Notes: generated by a model not told the origin, from the sequence alone. Counted from the stretch's first letter, positions 42,690-51,613 are shown. The stretch is DNA of 64,000 nt from Algorimicrobium hallyeonense (GCF_042657385.1 NZ_JBHSLA010000002.1:310001-374000), one strand, 5' to 3'. Made by a program: numbers and translations.

Positions 42690-42898
42690 TTACATAATAT
42701 AAATTATAGAACAAATTATAACAATTAACGAAATAGCGCTTTTCGCGGTATTTGACATAATCATAGATATAATGTCTTCTGACTTATATCGATGATGATT
42801 ATGTACAAGATAATTGTGGTTTTGTGAATCAATAACGCTTTTCGCGGTATTTGGGTTAATCATAAATATAACGTCTTCAGATTTATATCGGAAATTAT
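42690..42898 (-). repeat. Two 99-base direct repeats in one open frame; possible small protein
   Basis: Two copies of a unit containing the core ATACCGCGAAAAGCG (minus strand) lie 99 bases apart, so the frame is kept. Translation on the minus strand gives RYKSED[VI]I[FS]MI followed by NTAKS[VA]I in both copies, and stop TAA at 42690. From the first ATG (42863) the product would have 57 residues, with a hydrophobic end. Part of the base changes are silent (AAA/AAG, TCT/TCA), but others are not. It may be a small gene or just an intergenic repeat; no start with a promoter is evident. Confidence 0.45.
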
Positions 42899-43011
42899 TA
42901 AAGTCAAATACATCAATAAGTAAGAACTTAATATGTTATGAATAATTTATTCCCATTTCCCACACAAACCATTTAACTTGCAAACATATTCCAAAAACAA
43001 AATTAACTTTC

Positions 43012-43680
43012 ATGATTATACCTAAACTCCATTATATATCTCAAGGGAATTCACCAGCTGAACATTTAGAAAATATCCAAAAAGCCTGCACATCTGGTGC
43101 TGAATTGGTGCAACTACGTTTAAAGAATCTTAGCGAAAAGCAGGTTTTAGAAATAGCACAGGAAGCGCGCGAGATCACGACTCGTTTTCAAACTAGATTA
43201 ATCATCAACGATTATTACAAGATTGCCAAAGCTGTTAAAGCCGATGGTGTGCATTTAGGAAAAACCGACCACTGCCCCACTGTTGTTAGAAAACAATTAT
43301 ATACTTGGCAACTGATTGGCGGAACGGCACATACCTTGGAAGATTGTGAAACGTTGATTAACAAAGACGTGGATTATATTAGTTTGGGGCCTTTTAGATT
43401 CACAAACACCAAAACAGATTTACCGTCTGTTTTAGGATTGGCTGGTTACGCCGAAATACTAAAAAGCTTGACCACCGAAACGCCTATTATTGGCGTTGGT
43501 GGTATAACAACAAACGATGTTGTGGATATATTAGAAACCGGAATTTCTGGAATTGCCGTTTCTGGTGCTATTACCGCTGATTTTAATCGTATCAAACTGT
43601 TTCATGAGTTACTTGTGGCATCATCAACAGCAGAACAACGCCATACGTTTGGCTCCAACACAGATTCAAAACCAACTTAA
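43012..43680 (+). CDS. thiE: Thiamine phosphate synthase-like protein (ThiE/TenI family)
   Basis: A 222-residue TIM-barrel protein of the ThiE/TenI family, which couples thiazole phosphate and HMP-pyrophosphate to thiamine phosphate. Motifs: GAELVQLRLKNLS, RLIINDYYKIA, ADGVHLGKTD (usually HLGQxD), DYISLGPFRFTNTK and IIGVGGITTNDV, all fitting the phosphate and magnesium sites. It stands alone, without other thi genes, and the upstream region has no TPP riboswitch core. It could be a stand-alone synthase or a TenI-like thiazole tautomerase. Confidence 0.85.
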   Translation: MIIPKLHYISQGNSPAEHLENIQKACTSGAELVQLRLKNLSEKQVLEIAQEAREITTRFQTRLIINDYYKIAKAVKADGVHLGKTDHCPTVVRKQLYTWQLIGGTAHTLEDCETLINKDVDYISLGPFRFTNTKTDLPSVLGLAGYAEILKSLTTETPIIGVGGITTNDVVDILETGISGIAVSGAITADFNRIKLFHELLVASSTAEQRHTFGSNTDSKPT

Positions 43681-43684
43681 TTAC

Positions 43685-44614
43685 TTAATCCAATATAATA
43701 ACTTCCGTTTTTAAAATCCATTTTCCGTGATCCTGTGCACTATGCGTTACCGTAATTTTATTGGGTCCCGTTTTCTTAAAAACATCAATCAATTTCAGGT
43801 TTTTGTGTACGGTAGTATTAATTACAACTGGTTCGGTAAGTAACCTGCTATTGGTAGCATCATAAACATATAGGGTTTTGGAGGTTGGTTTAATATCCCA
43901 GAAACCAATTTCGTCTGCTTCATCATTATTCAAATCCTTTAAGTTTTCTAATTGCGATTTGTAAGCACCTTGGATGGTAATAGGGTTTAAATCCTTATGG
44001 CTAAACATAATGACACTATTACAACCGCCTTCGCATTCTACTGGATTACTTGAGGTAATTATTTCCGGCGAAATAACCGTTGCATAATCTGAAAGTCCAT
44101 CGCCGTTAAAATCGCCATACAGCTTTCTTGTTTTAGATTGGATTACTTTATTATCAAAGGAACTTGGGAAAATACGCGTATCTAAATCCTGGGTATTTTC
44201 AGCAACATTTTCGCGTAATATTTTGAACTCACCATTTTTATACATCACTGACAAAAATGAGGTGTACTGGGCTTCAATCCCGCTGTAGGAAACTTGTTTG
44301 GTAAAGGTTACTAAATAGTTGGCCGCCTCTTTTGTAATGACCATTTCGTCATTTAAAGCTCGTTGTGTATAATCTGGAAATTGTTGAAATAAGCTGTTTT
44401 TACTTTCTTGTACTTGGGTTCGGGTGCGCTCCTTGCCGTAATAGGTTACGATTGCCATATAATACTTATCAAGATAAGGCGACTTTAATTGTGTATGGGC
44501 TTCGTTCCACTGCTTAACAAAGGCACGGATCTCTTTTTCTCCTTTTGGGTTAACCTCATTGCAACTGCATGCAAATAAGATAAATAAGCAAGATAGGAAT
44601 TGGAGATACTTCAT
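43685..44614 (-). CDS. Lipoprotein with calcium-repeat-like motifs, unknown function
   Basis: A 309-residue lipoprotein (lipobox ACSC, about Cys16 to Cys18). Residues 25-150 form a domain with a cystatin-like or NTF2-like look (KEIRAFVKQWNEAHTQ to TSFLSVMYKNGEFKIL). A later part has the FG-GAP/VCBS-like Asp-rich turn YGDFNGDGLSDYA and a second turn LKDLNNDEADEIGFWD, which could bind calcium. Family not recognised; it is an exported protein of unknown role. Convergent with thiE. Expression likely starts near 44642, after the element at 44649-44656. Confidence 0.72.
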   Translation of the reverse strand: MKYLQFLSCLFILFACSCNEVNPKGEKEIRAFVKQWNEAHTQLKSPYLDKYYMAIVTYYGKERTRTQVQESKNSLFQQFPDYTQRALNDEMVITKEAANYLVTFTKQVSYSGIEAQYTSFLSVMYKNGEFKILRENVAENTQDLDTRIFPSSFDNKVIQSKTRKLYGDFNGDGLSDYATVISPEIITSSNPVECEGGCNSVIMFSHKDLNPITIQGAYKSQLENLKDLNNDEADEIGFWDIKPTSKTLYVYDATNSRLLTEPVVINTTVHKNLKLIDVFKKTGPNKITVTHSAQDHGKWILKTEVIILD

Positions 44615-44648
44615 GTTTTAATGGGTTTTGGGCTTGTTTAGTTTATGC

Positions 44649-44656
44649 TAAAGATA
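44649..44656 (-). promoter_or_regulatory. -7 promoter element of the lipoprotein gene
   Basis: TATCTTTA on the minus strand is one mismatch from TANNTTTG, 34 bases before the start at 44614. Confidence 0.45.
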
Positions 44657-44744
44657 ATGGAATTTTAGTGACTTTTTGCTATTTGTTTTGGTGGTATATC
44701 AATATTTCATTTTTCCGAATATTTAAATGGGGACTCCTGATGTG

Positions 44745-44760
44745 CTGGTTAATTAACCAG
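44745..44760. repeat. Perfect 16-base palindrome CTGGTTAATTAACCAG
   Basis: A fully symmetrical site in an intergenic stretch of about 380 bases that otherwise holds only a terminator and the promoter of the lipoprotein gene. Its form suits a dimeric regulator, but it lies about 90 bases upstream of that promoter. The 63-codon minus-strand frame in this stretch lacks supporting features. Confidence 0.5.
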
Positions 44761-44902
44761 ATGTGGTTAGTGTTTTCTTGATATAATCTGCGCTGAACTT
44801 TGGAATTCCGTTCTGCCTCTCTATTTGACCGATTATCCAATAGATCATAAAACGGGTTGTAAGGATACACCTATTACTATAAACCAAACCTTTCTTATTT
44901 TT

Positions 44903-44938
44903 AAACCCATAAAAACAGTTATGCTGCTTTTATGGGTT
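44903..44938 (-). terminator. Intrinsic terminator of the peroxiredoxin-like gene
   Basis: A perfect 12-base inverted repeat (AAACCCATAAAA/TTTTATGGGTTT) 55 bases beyond the stop codon of the minus-strand gene at 44993. Confidence 0.8.
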
Positions 44939-44992
44939 TTACATTTAGTATTCGTTTTGTCTTCTATTTATGGGACAACCATAAACTGTGTT

Positions 44993-45499
44993 TTAGGCTT
45001 CTCCTCTGGCTGGGTAGCCTTCTTTTAAAATATAGTCTATTCCGCCTAATATGTCGTTAAAACTTGGTCTGCCAAACGGCATGGATTGGATGGACACCCA
45101 ATATAAAGTTTGATCTGGTGTTATTATAAAAATACCCGGCTCTGTAAAGTGTTCAGGTTCTTTTTTTATACCTTTTGATATAAATAACCCCCATTTTCTT
45201 GCTTCCTCTATAGGAAGTCCGTAACCCAATGGTATGTCGGCTATATCCCAATCGTTATAGGTTTCTTTGGCAACTTCTTGTGTGTCTGAACTAATGGCTA
45301 TGAAGTTTACACCTCGATTGGTAAATTTACTTCCTTTTTTTTGAAGTTCTTCCAATTGGGATTTGCACACTGGGCAGTGTTTCCCTCTATAAAATAGTAT
45401 CATGGTGAAATTTTCTGGCGCTTGCTCGCTTAATTTCCATGTGGTATTGTTGACTAAACTAATATGCAAATCCGGTGTTTTTTCTCTTGGTTTTATCAT
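44993..45499 (-). CDS. Peroxiredoxin-like (AhpC/TSA) protein
   Basis: A 168-residue thioredoxin-fold protein. The redox motif is Cys42-P-V-Cys45 in MILFYRGKHCPVCKSQLEEL, followed by VNFIAISSDTQEVAKETYNDW. The order resembles AhpC/TSA-like proteins annotated as redoxins, with a thioredoxin-type CxxC rather than the peroxidatic Cys alone. There is no signal peptide, so it should act in the cytoplasm against peroxides or disulfides. The late motif FTEPGIFIITPDQTLYWVSIQSMPFGRPS is typical of this subgroup. Confidence 0.85.
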   Translation of the reverse strand: MIKPREKTPDLHISLVNNTTWKLSEQAPENFTMILFYRGKHCPVCKSQLEELQKKGSKFTNRGVNFIAISSDTQEVAKETYNDWDIADIPLGYGLPIEEARKWGLFISKGIKKEPEHFTEPGIFIITPDQTLYWVSIQSMPFGRPSFNDILGGIDYILKEGYPARGEA

Positions 45500-45648
45500 T
45501 GTTTTATCTTTTTAATTATTCACAATAATATATGGATTGCTGTTGATTTGTTTTAACTGAATTACATAAATCTTTACCGGGATTGGTGTCAAAGATTATT
45601 GCTAAAGTTGAGAATACCCTTGATTGAGATGGCCTAATATGCTATTCT

Positions 45649-45831
45649 TTATTGTTTATTCTTATCCTGTTTTTTCATCCGTTTCCATAAAAAGTAAATG
45701 ATTATGAAAAAGATAGGTAAGATGATATACACAATTAAATCAAAAGGTTGTGATAAATCAATAGTACCACTGTCTCCTGGGTTTTGAGATTGTGTGGGAA
45801 TTTGAAAACGTAATGACAATATATTTAGCAT
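45649..45831 (-). CDS. Small single-pass membrane protein (60 residues)
   Basis: A 60-residue protein with a short N-terminal part containing GDSGTIDLSQPFDLIVYI, one membrane helix (about residues 32-50, YIILPIFFIIIYFLW) and a basic tail KRMKKQDKNKQ. Similar short proteins are widespread in Flavobacteria and are sometimes misnamed adenylosuccinate synthetase; there is no enzyme motif here. A -7 element TAATTTTG (minus strand, 45863-45870) suggests its own promoter. It lies downstream of the FtsX-type permease on the same strand. Confidence 0.75.
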   Translation of the reverse strand: MLNILSLRFQIPTQSQNPGDSGTIDLSQPFDLIVYIILPIFFIIIYFLWKRMKKQDKNKQ

Positions 45832-45862
45832 GTTTTTTAAATTGAATTATAATGATAAGTTA

Positions 45863-45870
45863 CAAAATTA
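45863..45870 (-). promoter_or_regulatory. -7 promoter element of the small membrane protein gene
   Basis: TAATTTTG on the minus strand is a full TANNTTTG match, 31 bases before the start. Confidence 0.45.
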
Positions 45871-45887
45871 ATAGCAAATTATGAAGT

Positions 45888-48434
45888 CTACCCTTCCCGT
45901 CGTAAGACTTCTAAAGGCGAACTTCGTAAAACCGTTTGAATATTGCTTAAGCCAATGGCTAAAACCAATAGTGTTATTCCTGGCAGAAACACCAAAAACG
46001 GAATTAGTGATGGAACAAAAGGTTCTTTAAAAACAAAAACGGCTAAACACAAACTGCTGACTAGTGCCAAAATAATTCCTACCAAACTTCCTAAAAGTCC
46101 TAAAAAGACATATTCGAAAGCCGTGATTTGCAGAATCTGTTTATTTTTAGCACCCAAGGTTCGGAGTAAGACACTTTCCTTAATACGTTGGTATTTACTG
46201 GTTCTAACGGAGCCAATCAATACAATGATTCCCGTAAGAATGCTGAAAAATGCCATGAAGTTAATAATCCATGAAACTTTATCTAAAATATCTTCTATAA
46301 CGGTATAAATCTGGCGTAAATCAATTATGGATACATTCGGGAATTTAGCCACTAAATCCTGTTGTAATGCTGCGGAACTCGTTTCGTCTGAAACATTGGT
46401 TGTGAATACATTAAATTGTGGCGCTTGTTCTAAAACACCTGCCGGAAATACGATGGAAAAATTGAGTTGCATTTGAGACCAATCGACTTTTCGGATACTG
46501 CCTACGGTTGTTTCCATTAAAACACCTTGAACGTTGAATACAACGGCATCACCAACGGACAGTTTGGCATCGGAAGCCAGATTATCAGAAATGGACATGA
46601 CTATAGGGTCACCCGGTTTTAATTGTGGTGTCCACTCGCCTTCCAACAATTCTTCTGATGCTATTAGGGAATCCCGATAGGTGGTTCTAAATTCATGGTT
46701 TAAAATCCAACCTCGCATTTGCCGCGTACTGTCTTGACGAATGTCATTTACCAATCGGCCTTTTATACTATGCATACGCATAGTTACCAAGGCTAAACTA
46801 TTTAGTATTGGCAAATTTTTGTCCGTAATGTTTTTTGAAACCGCGTCTCGCTGATCACGCTGCACATCTAAAATGATGATATTGGCATTTTCAGAAGCTT
46901 GTCCGACTTCTGTTTTTGCCAACAGAATATCCTTCGTGAAATATAAGGTGCTAATTAAAAACGTACCCAAACCAATGGCCACCACCAATACCACGGTTTG
47001 ATTATTGGGTCTGAATAAATTAAGTAAGCTTTGGCGTGCTGTAAAACTCCAGTGTTTTGGAAAAAACTGTTTTATGGTTTTAATAAAACCTAATGCTACC
47101 AAGGCTAACATGGTAAAAGTAAAAACGGTTGCAACCACAAAACCGGCTGCATAAAGTGCATCTTTAATCAACCAAAGTGAAAATAAAAACAGGAACACTA
47201 GAATAGCTCCAAATACTAAAAATCGAATTTTTCGTGGTTCTTGTGATGCATTTTCATCCACACGCAGTACATCCAAAGGCGACACATACCACGTACGCAA
47301 TAATGGTAATAATGCAAATAATACCGACATAAATAAACCCAAAAACACACCAATTAAAATAGGCTGTACCGAAATGGATATTTCCAAGGTGAAGGGTAAA
47401 AAGTCTTTTAAAAGATAGGGGAAAACGGTTTGCAACGCCGCACCAATTATGGAGCCAATTAATCCACCGATAATTCCAATGCCAGCAATTTGAATAAGGA
47501 AAATAAGAAAACTTTGAAGCCTAGAAGCCCCCATACATTTTAAAATGGCTATGGCTTTTAATTTCTCTTTGATATAAATATGGACCGAACTGGCAATTCC
47601 TATACAACCTAAAAGCAAAGCAATAAAAGCGGCCAAATTCAAAAATTTCCCTACATTATCATAGCGCCTACCCAAACGCTCTGTGCTACTTGTATGCGAT
47701 TTGATGTCCGCATATTCTAAATCTAAAATAGGTTCTAATTTATTTTCAAGTCGTTTTAAATTGAGCGTATCTGATGCTTTATAATAATATTGATATTCCT
47801 TCCGACTTCCAAACTGTAGTAATTGCGTAGCTTCAACAAAACGATACGGAATCACCACTGGTGGTGCAACCGAACTGGCAATAGCTGAACCTCCTGGAAT
47901 GGATTTTAATGCGCCAGCAATGGGCAGTGTTAACTCACCAATCTTAATAGAATCACCTGGCTTTATATTGAATTGTAATAACAGGGTGGCATCTACCAAA
48001 GCACCACCTGATTCTTGATACACCCTGGCAGCCGTAGCTGGTTCTGATTTTATTTTACCATAAAAAGGGAAATCGCCTTGCATGCCCCGAACCTTTACTA
48101 ATTTGGAACCGCCATTTTTGGGAAAAGCAATCATAGAGACAAAATTAACCTCTGATGCATCTGGTTTTAAGGAATCGATAATGGTTTTTGCACGCTCTGT
48201 AGGCACTTGTCTGGAATCGATAATAAAATCGGCTCCCATTAAGGTTTTAGACTGGCTTTGGATATTATCTTTTAAGTTGGTGCTAAATAGTTGAATGGAC
48301 ACAACGGCAGCAATGCCTAAAATAATAGACGCCATAAATAATAGCAAACGTACTTTGCTAGCTTTAGCGTCGCGCCAAGCCATTTTAAAAAGCCATGCTA
48401 CTTGTAATTTTGAGTTTAATTTGGAGTTATTCAC
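45888..48434 (-). CDS. ABC transporter permease, FtsX/YbbP type
   Basis: An 848-residue inner-membrane protein with two FtsX-like modules, each with a membrane helix, a large periplasmic domain and three membrane helices, plus extra helices between them. The N-terminus WRDAKASKVRLLLFMASIILGIAAVVSIQLF and the end RTSKYQRIKESVLLRTLGAKNKQILQITAFEYVFLG are typical of the YbbP group. It is encoded with the ATPase upstream (shared base at 48434) and faces an esterase gene, as in E. coli tesA-ybbA-ybbP. It probably works in lipid or envelope handling rather than solute transport. Confidence 0.92.
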   Translation of the reverse strand: MNNSKLNSKLQVAWLFKMAWRDAKASKVRLLLFMASIILGIAAVVSIQLFSTNLKDNIQSQSKTLMGADFIIDSRQVPTERAKTIIDSLKPDASEVNFVSMIAFPKNGGSKLVKVRGMQGDFPFYGKIKSEPATAARVYQESGGALVDATLLLQFNIKPGDSIKIGELTLPIAGALKSIPGGSAIASSVAPPVVIPYRFVEATQLLQFGSRKEYQYYYKASDTLNLKRLENKLEPILDLEYADIKSHTSSTERLGRRYDNVGKFLNLAAFIALLLGCIGIASSVHIYIKEKLKAIAILKCMGASRLQSFLIFLIQIAGIGIIGGLIGSIIGAALQTVFPYLLKDFLPFTLEISISVQPILIGVFLGLFMSVLFALLPLLRTWYVSPLDVLRVDENASQEPRKIRFLVFGAILVFLFLFSLWLIKDALYAAGFVVATVFTFTMLALVALGFIKTIKQFFPKHWSFTARQSLLNLFRPNNQTVVLVVAIGLGTFLISTLYFTKDILLAKTEVGQASENANIIILDVQRDQRDAVSKNITDKNLPILNSLALVTMRMHSIKGRLVNDIRQDSTRQMRGWILNHEFRTTYRDSLIASEELLEGEWTPQLKPGDPIVMSISDNLASDAKLSVGDAVVFNVQGVLMETTVGSIRKVDWSQMQLNFSIVFPAGVLEQAPQFNVFTTNVSDETSSAALQQDLVAKFPNVSIIDLRQIYTVIEDILDKVSWIINFMAFFSILTGIIVLIGSVRTSKYQRIKESVLLRTLGAKNKQILQITAFEYVFLGLLGSLVGIILALVSSLCLAVFVFKEPFVPSLIPFLVFLPGITLLVLAIGLSNIQTVLRSSPLEVLRREG

Positions 48435-49120
48435 TATGCCGTAGTCAATTGATTGGTTACTATTTTTCCACCTTTAAGGCGTAGTATTTGTTGGGTTCGA
48501 TTGGCTAATTCCAAGTCATGCGAAATTATGACCAAAGTCGTTCCGTTTTCTTTGTTTAAATCGAGTAACAACTGAATGACTTTTTCTCCCGTTTCGTCAT
48601 CTAAATTCCCCGTAGGTTCATCAGCAAACAAAATAGAAGGTGAATTTGCAAAAGCGCGCGCCAAAGCGACACGTTGCTGTTCGCCTCCAGACAATTGTGA
48701 CGGGTAATGATGAACACGATCTCCTAAACCTACTTTTTCCAATAAAGTCATACTTTTTGTAGTTGCTTCTTTTGATCCTTGCAACTCCAAAGGTACGCTC
48801 ATGTTTTCAAGAGCTGTAAGTGTTGGTAGTAATTGGAAATTCTGAAAAATAAATCCAACCTCCTTATTTCGTAATTGGGCGCGTTCATCTTCATTTAGGC
48901 TACTTAAATCCTGCCCACATAATTCCACAGTTCCAGCATTTGGTTGGTCTAAACCAGCACAAATGCCAAGCAAAGTGGTTTTTCCACTTCCTGAAGGTCC
49001 AACGATTGAAAAGGTTTGTCCTTTTTCAACTTCAAAAGAGATATCATGTAAGACCGTTAATTGTTTGTTACCACTGGTATATGTCTTTTCTAAACCAGTA
49101 ATCTTTAATATCTTTGACAT
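48434..49120 (-). CDS. ABC transporter ATP-binding protein, YbbA/LolD type
   Basis: A 228-residue ATPase of the LolD/MacB-like group. Walker A GPSGSGKT, Q-loop FIFQNFQLLPTLTALEN, signature QLSGGEQQRVALARA, Walker B ILFADEPTGNLDD, H-loop VIISHDLELANR. It pairs with the FtsX-type permease directly downstream. The divergent esterase gene and this pair keep the order seen around tesA in Proteobacteria. Confidence 0.93.
   Translation of the reverse strand: MSKILKITGLEKTYTSGNKQLTVLHDISFEVEKGQTFSIVGPSGSGKTTLLGICAGLDQPNAGTVELCGQDLSSLNEDERAQLRNKEVGFIFQNFQLLPTLTALENMSVPLELQGSKEATTKSMTLLEKVGLGDRVHHYPSQLSGGEQQRVALARAFANSPSILFADEPTGNLDDETGEKVIQLLLDLNKENGTTLVIISHDLELANRTQQILRLKGGKIVTNQLTTA
49109..49116 (+). 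promoter_or_regulatory. -7 promoter element of the esterase gene, inside ybbA-like coding sequence
   Basis: TATCTTTG is a full TANNTTTG match that overlaps the first codons of the divergent ATPase gene, 31 bases before ATG 49148. Confidence 0.45.
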
Positions 49121-49147
49121 ATAAATTTTTAATTAAAATAGCGACTC

Positions 49148-49894
49148 ATGTCCAATGCCCAAAATACTCAATTGAATTCAGTTCTGCCAACCTCAAGCCC
49201 TTATAAACTCATAAAGTTTTGTTATTTTATTTTGGCGCTTTTGGTGGTTTCCTGTGGTGACGCTAAAACTGGAAACACGCCTAAAATGCAACAAACGGTT
49301 GAACAATCCGAAACCACACCAGAACCTAAAAGTACCACTAAAACCATTTTGTGTTTTGGTGATAGTATTACGGCAGGTTACGGTTTAGATGATGTAAATG
49401 ATGGATACACAGCTGTTTTACAACAACGTATTGACTCTTTAAATTTAGATTATACCGTCATTAATTCTGGTGTAAGTGGTGAAACCACCGCAGGTGGAAG
49501 AGGCCGAATTGATTGGGTAATTAAACAAAAGCCCTCTATTTTTCTATTAGAATTAGGTGCAAATGATGGGTTACGAGGGGTGGCTCTGACCGAAACGAAA
49601 TCTAATTTACAAGCCATTATAGATGTGGTTAAAGCACAAAGTCCAGAAACCACTATTATTTTGGCTGGCATGCAGTTACCGCCCAATATGGGACAAGACT
49701 ATACCACGGAATTTAAAAAGCTTTTTATTGATGTTGCTGAACAAAATAACATTGCCTTTATTCCTTTTATTTTGAAAGATGTTGGTGGTATTGCTTCTCT
49801 CAATCAGAATGATGGGATTCACCCAAATGTGGAGGGTCATAAGATTGTTGCCAATACCGTTTGGGAAACGTTGGAGCCCCTAATTGTCAATTAG
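49148..49894 (+). CDS. GDSL-type arylesterase/lysophospholipase lipoprotein (TesA-like)
   Basis: A 248-residue SGNH hydrolase. A long N-terminus precedes a lipoprotein signal (KFCYFILALLVVSC). Block I is CFGDSITAGYG with the nucleophile Ser, block II VSGETTAGGRGR (Gly), block III LELGANDG (Asn), block V DGIHPNVEGH (Asp and His). It should hydrolyse acyl esters or thioesters in the periplasm. The first 17 residues before the signal are unusual; an internal start could remove them, but no good alternative start codon is present. Confidence 0.9.
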   Translation: MSNAQNTQLNSVLPTSSPYKLIKFCYFILALLVVSCGDAKTGNTPKMQQTVEQSETTPEPKSTTKTILCFGDSITAGYGLDDVNDGYTAVLQQRIDSLNLDYTVINSGVSGETTAGGRGRIDWVIKQKPSIFLLELGANDGLRGVALTETKSNLQAIIDVVKAQSPETTIILAGMQLPPNMGQDYTTEFKKLFIDVAEQNNIAFIPFILKDVGGIASLNQNDGIHPNVEGHKIVANTVWETLEPLIVN

Positions 49895-49929
49895 ATAAAT
49901 ACTTATCATTAAGCTTCCCTAATCTTTTA

Positions 49930-50130
49930 TTCTTTTTTTCATTGAGAAAAAAAGAAACAAAAAAGTCTAGGCTTACGAATCTATATCTAAATTTATCATT
50001 CGACACCTAAATTTTAGGAACTCGCATTAAAAACATTCCTCGGTTCAAAAATTTTTCTTGCTCAAACAGCCTAAAATTTCACGGTGTTTATATTTCAGAT
50101 TTTACGATAAATTTTCGGTAGGCCGATTTT
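49930..50130. repeat. Intergenic element with nested inverted repeats
   Basis: This 360-base gap between the esterase and helicase genes has no gene. It starts with an AT hairpin (TTCTTTTTTTC/GAAAAAAAGAA, 49930-49956) that may serve as terminator. It continues with nested arms AATTTATC/GATAAATT (49990-49997, 50106-50113) and AAATTTTAGG/CCTAAAATTT (50009-50018, 50070-50079). Similar long AT-rich palindromic intergenic sequences are, from general familiarity, common in Flavobacteria; copy number was not checked. Confidence 0.5.
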
Positions 50131-50257
50131 GCATTTATATAAACATTGTTATATTATCTATGTTTTAAAATATCAAAAAATGGAATATTTGAGTTGAAAA
50201 AATAAGTTAAATAGTGTATTGTAAATTATATTTTGACATAGCTATACAAGCAAATAA

Positions 50258-51598
50258 CTATTTGTTTTTCGACTTTTTTGGTGTTTCTACTTTCATATTT
50301 TCTGCACCCGATTCCGATAAATAATTTGCCAATATTTTATCGACCAATTCCTCTTTGGTTAGATGATGAAAGATGGTTTTGATCTTGGCTTTAAAATCTT
50401 CAGATACCTCCCGATTCGGTTTGGTTTTAAAAATTTTCTTTGCCCAAATTAATCCGTTATTTTCTTCAATACTTTGGGCGTCTGCTTTTTTAAATTCATG
50501 AAAAGTAATCCCTAATTCATTTTCGAACTCCGGAATGTCTTCTATTTCATCTTTTTGTATCACACTTAATGAAAGTCCTGTGGCTCCTGCCCTAGCCGTT
50601 CGTCCACTTCTATGCACATAAGCATCATAGGTGTCTGGTAAATGATAATTTACCACATAGGCTACTTCTTTCACGTCAATACCACGAGCAGCCAAATCGG
50701 TTGCCACTAAAATATCAATATGGCCTTCTCTAAATTGACCCATAATCCGGTCGCGAATTCCCTGGGTTAAACTCCCATGAATAGCCCCAGATGAGAATTT
50801 ATTAATGGCTAATTTTTTAGCTAATTTGTTTACAGCAGCTTTGGTTTTGCAAAATATAATTCCACGCTCACCTTCTTTTGAATTCAAAAAATGTAGTAAA
50901 ACTTCCAGTTTTTCAATGGGTTCCACCACCACATATTGATGATCGATTCCTTGATGACCAACCGTTGCCATATCAGCTTCTATATGCACCACTTTTTTGG
51001 ACATATAATTTTGAACCAATTGCTTGATGGTTCCTGGCATGGTTGCTGTAAACAATAAGGTTCTTCTTGTTTTTGGAATGTCTTTTATAATAGTGTCTAC
51101 TTCGTCTTTTAATGCACTCACCATTTCATCCGCTTCGTCTAACACCAAATAGGAAACGTTTTTAATGGAAATAGCACCACGTTTGATTAAATCAACCAAA
51201 CGACCGGGTGTTGCCACCACAATATGCGTTGGTGTTTGTAAACGTTCTATTTGCGGTTTTATAGGAATACCACCACAAACGGAAGCCAAAGAAATTTTTG
51301 GACTGTTTGCCGCAAAGGATTCTAAATTCGCAAAAATTTGTTGCCCTAATTCGCGTGTTGGTGCTAATATTAATGCTTGAACCGTGTCGTTTTCAGTATC
51401 TATTAACTGTAGTAATGGCAAGCCAAAAGCCGCTGTTTTACCAGTTCCAGTTTTTGCCAAAACAACCACATCATCTTTCTGATTGAGAATTATAGGAATC
51501 GCCTTTTTTTGTATATCCGTAGGTTCGGAAATTTTTAAAGCAAGTAAACTCTTTTGCAATTGAGTATTTAATCCTAAATCTGAAAACTGTTTTAACAT
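50258..51598 (-). CDS. DEAD-box RNA helicase with C-terminal extension
   Basis: A 446-residue helicase of the DeaD/CsdA group. Q motif EPTDIQKKAIP, motif I AKTGTGKT (Lys54), PTREL, TPGRLVDL, DEAD in VLDEADEMV, TAT, ATDLAARGIDV and HRSGRTARAG. A C-terminal part of about 85 residues (EENNGLIWAKKIF to EDFKAKIKTIFHHLTKEELVDKI) is helical. ATG 51598 is preferred to 51616 because the -7 box at 51614-51621 would cover the latter. Likely role in ribosome assembly or RNA decay. Confidence 0.92.
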   Translation of the reverse strand: MLKQFSDLGLNTQLQKSLLALKISEPTDIQKKAIPIILNQKDDVVVLAKTGTGKTAAFGLPLLQLIDTENDTVQALILAPTRELGQQIFANLESFAANSPKISLASVCGGIPIKPQIERLQTPTHIVVATPGRLVDLIKRGAISIKNVSYLVLDEADEMVSALKDEVDTIIKDIPKTRRTLLFTATMPGTIKQLVQNYMSKKVVHIEADMATVGHQGIDHQYVVVEPIEKLEVLLHFLNSKEGERGIIFCKTKAAVNKLAKKLAINKFSSGAIHGSLTQGIRDRIMGQFREGHIDILVATDLAARGIDVKEVAYVVNYHLPDTYDAYVHRSGRTARAGATGLSLSVIQKDEIEDIPEFENELGITFHEFKKADAQSIEENNGLIWAKKIFKTKPNREVSEDFKAKIKTIFHHLTKEELVDKILANYLSESGAENMKVETPKKSKNK

Positions 51599-51613
51599 GA
51601 CTCTATTTTTGGG

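Noticed and set aside
42637..43011. Possible TPP riboswitch upstream of thiE.
   Set aside because: The region has no CTGAGA-type core or other conserved TPP aptamer segment; it holds only the terminator and the direct repeats.
44679..44870. A 63-codon minus-strand frame between the peroxiredoxin-like gene and the lipoprotein gene.
   Set aside because: It lies after a strong terminator and before the next promoter element, has no start context, signal or recognisable composition, and contains the 16-base palindrome. Probably not coding.
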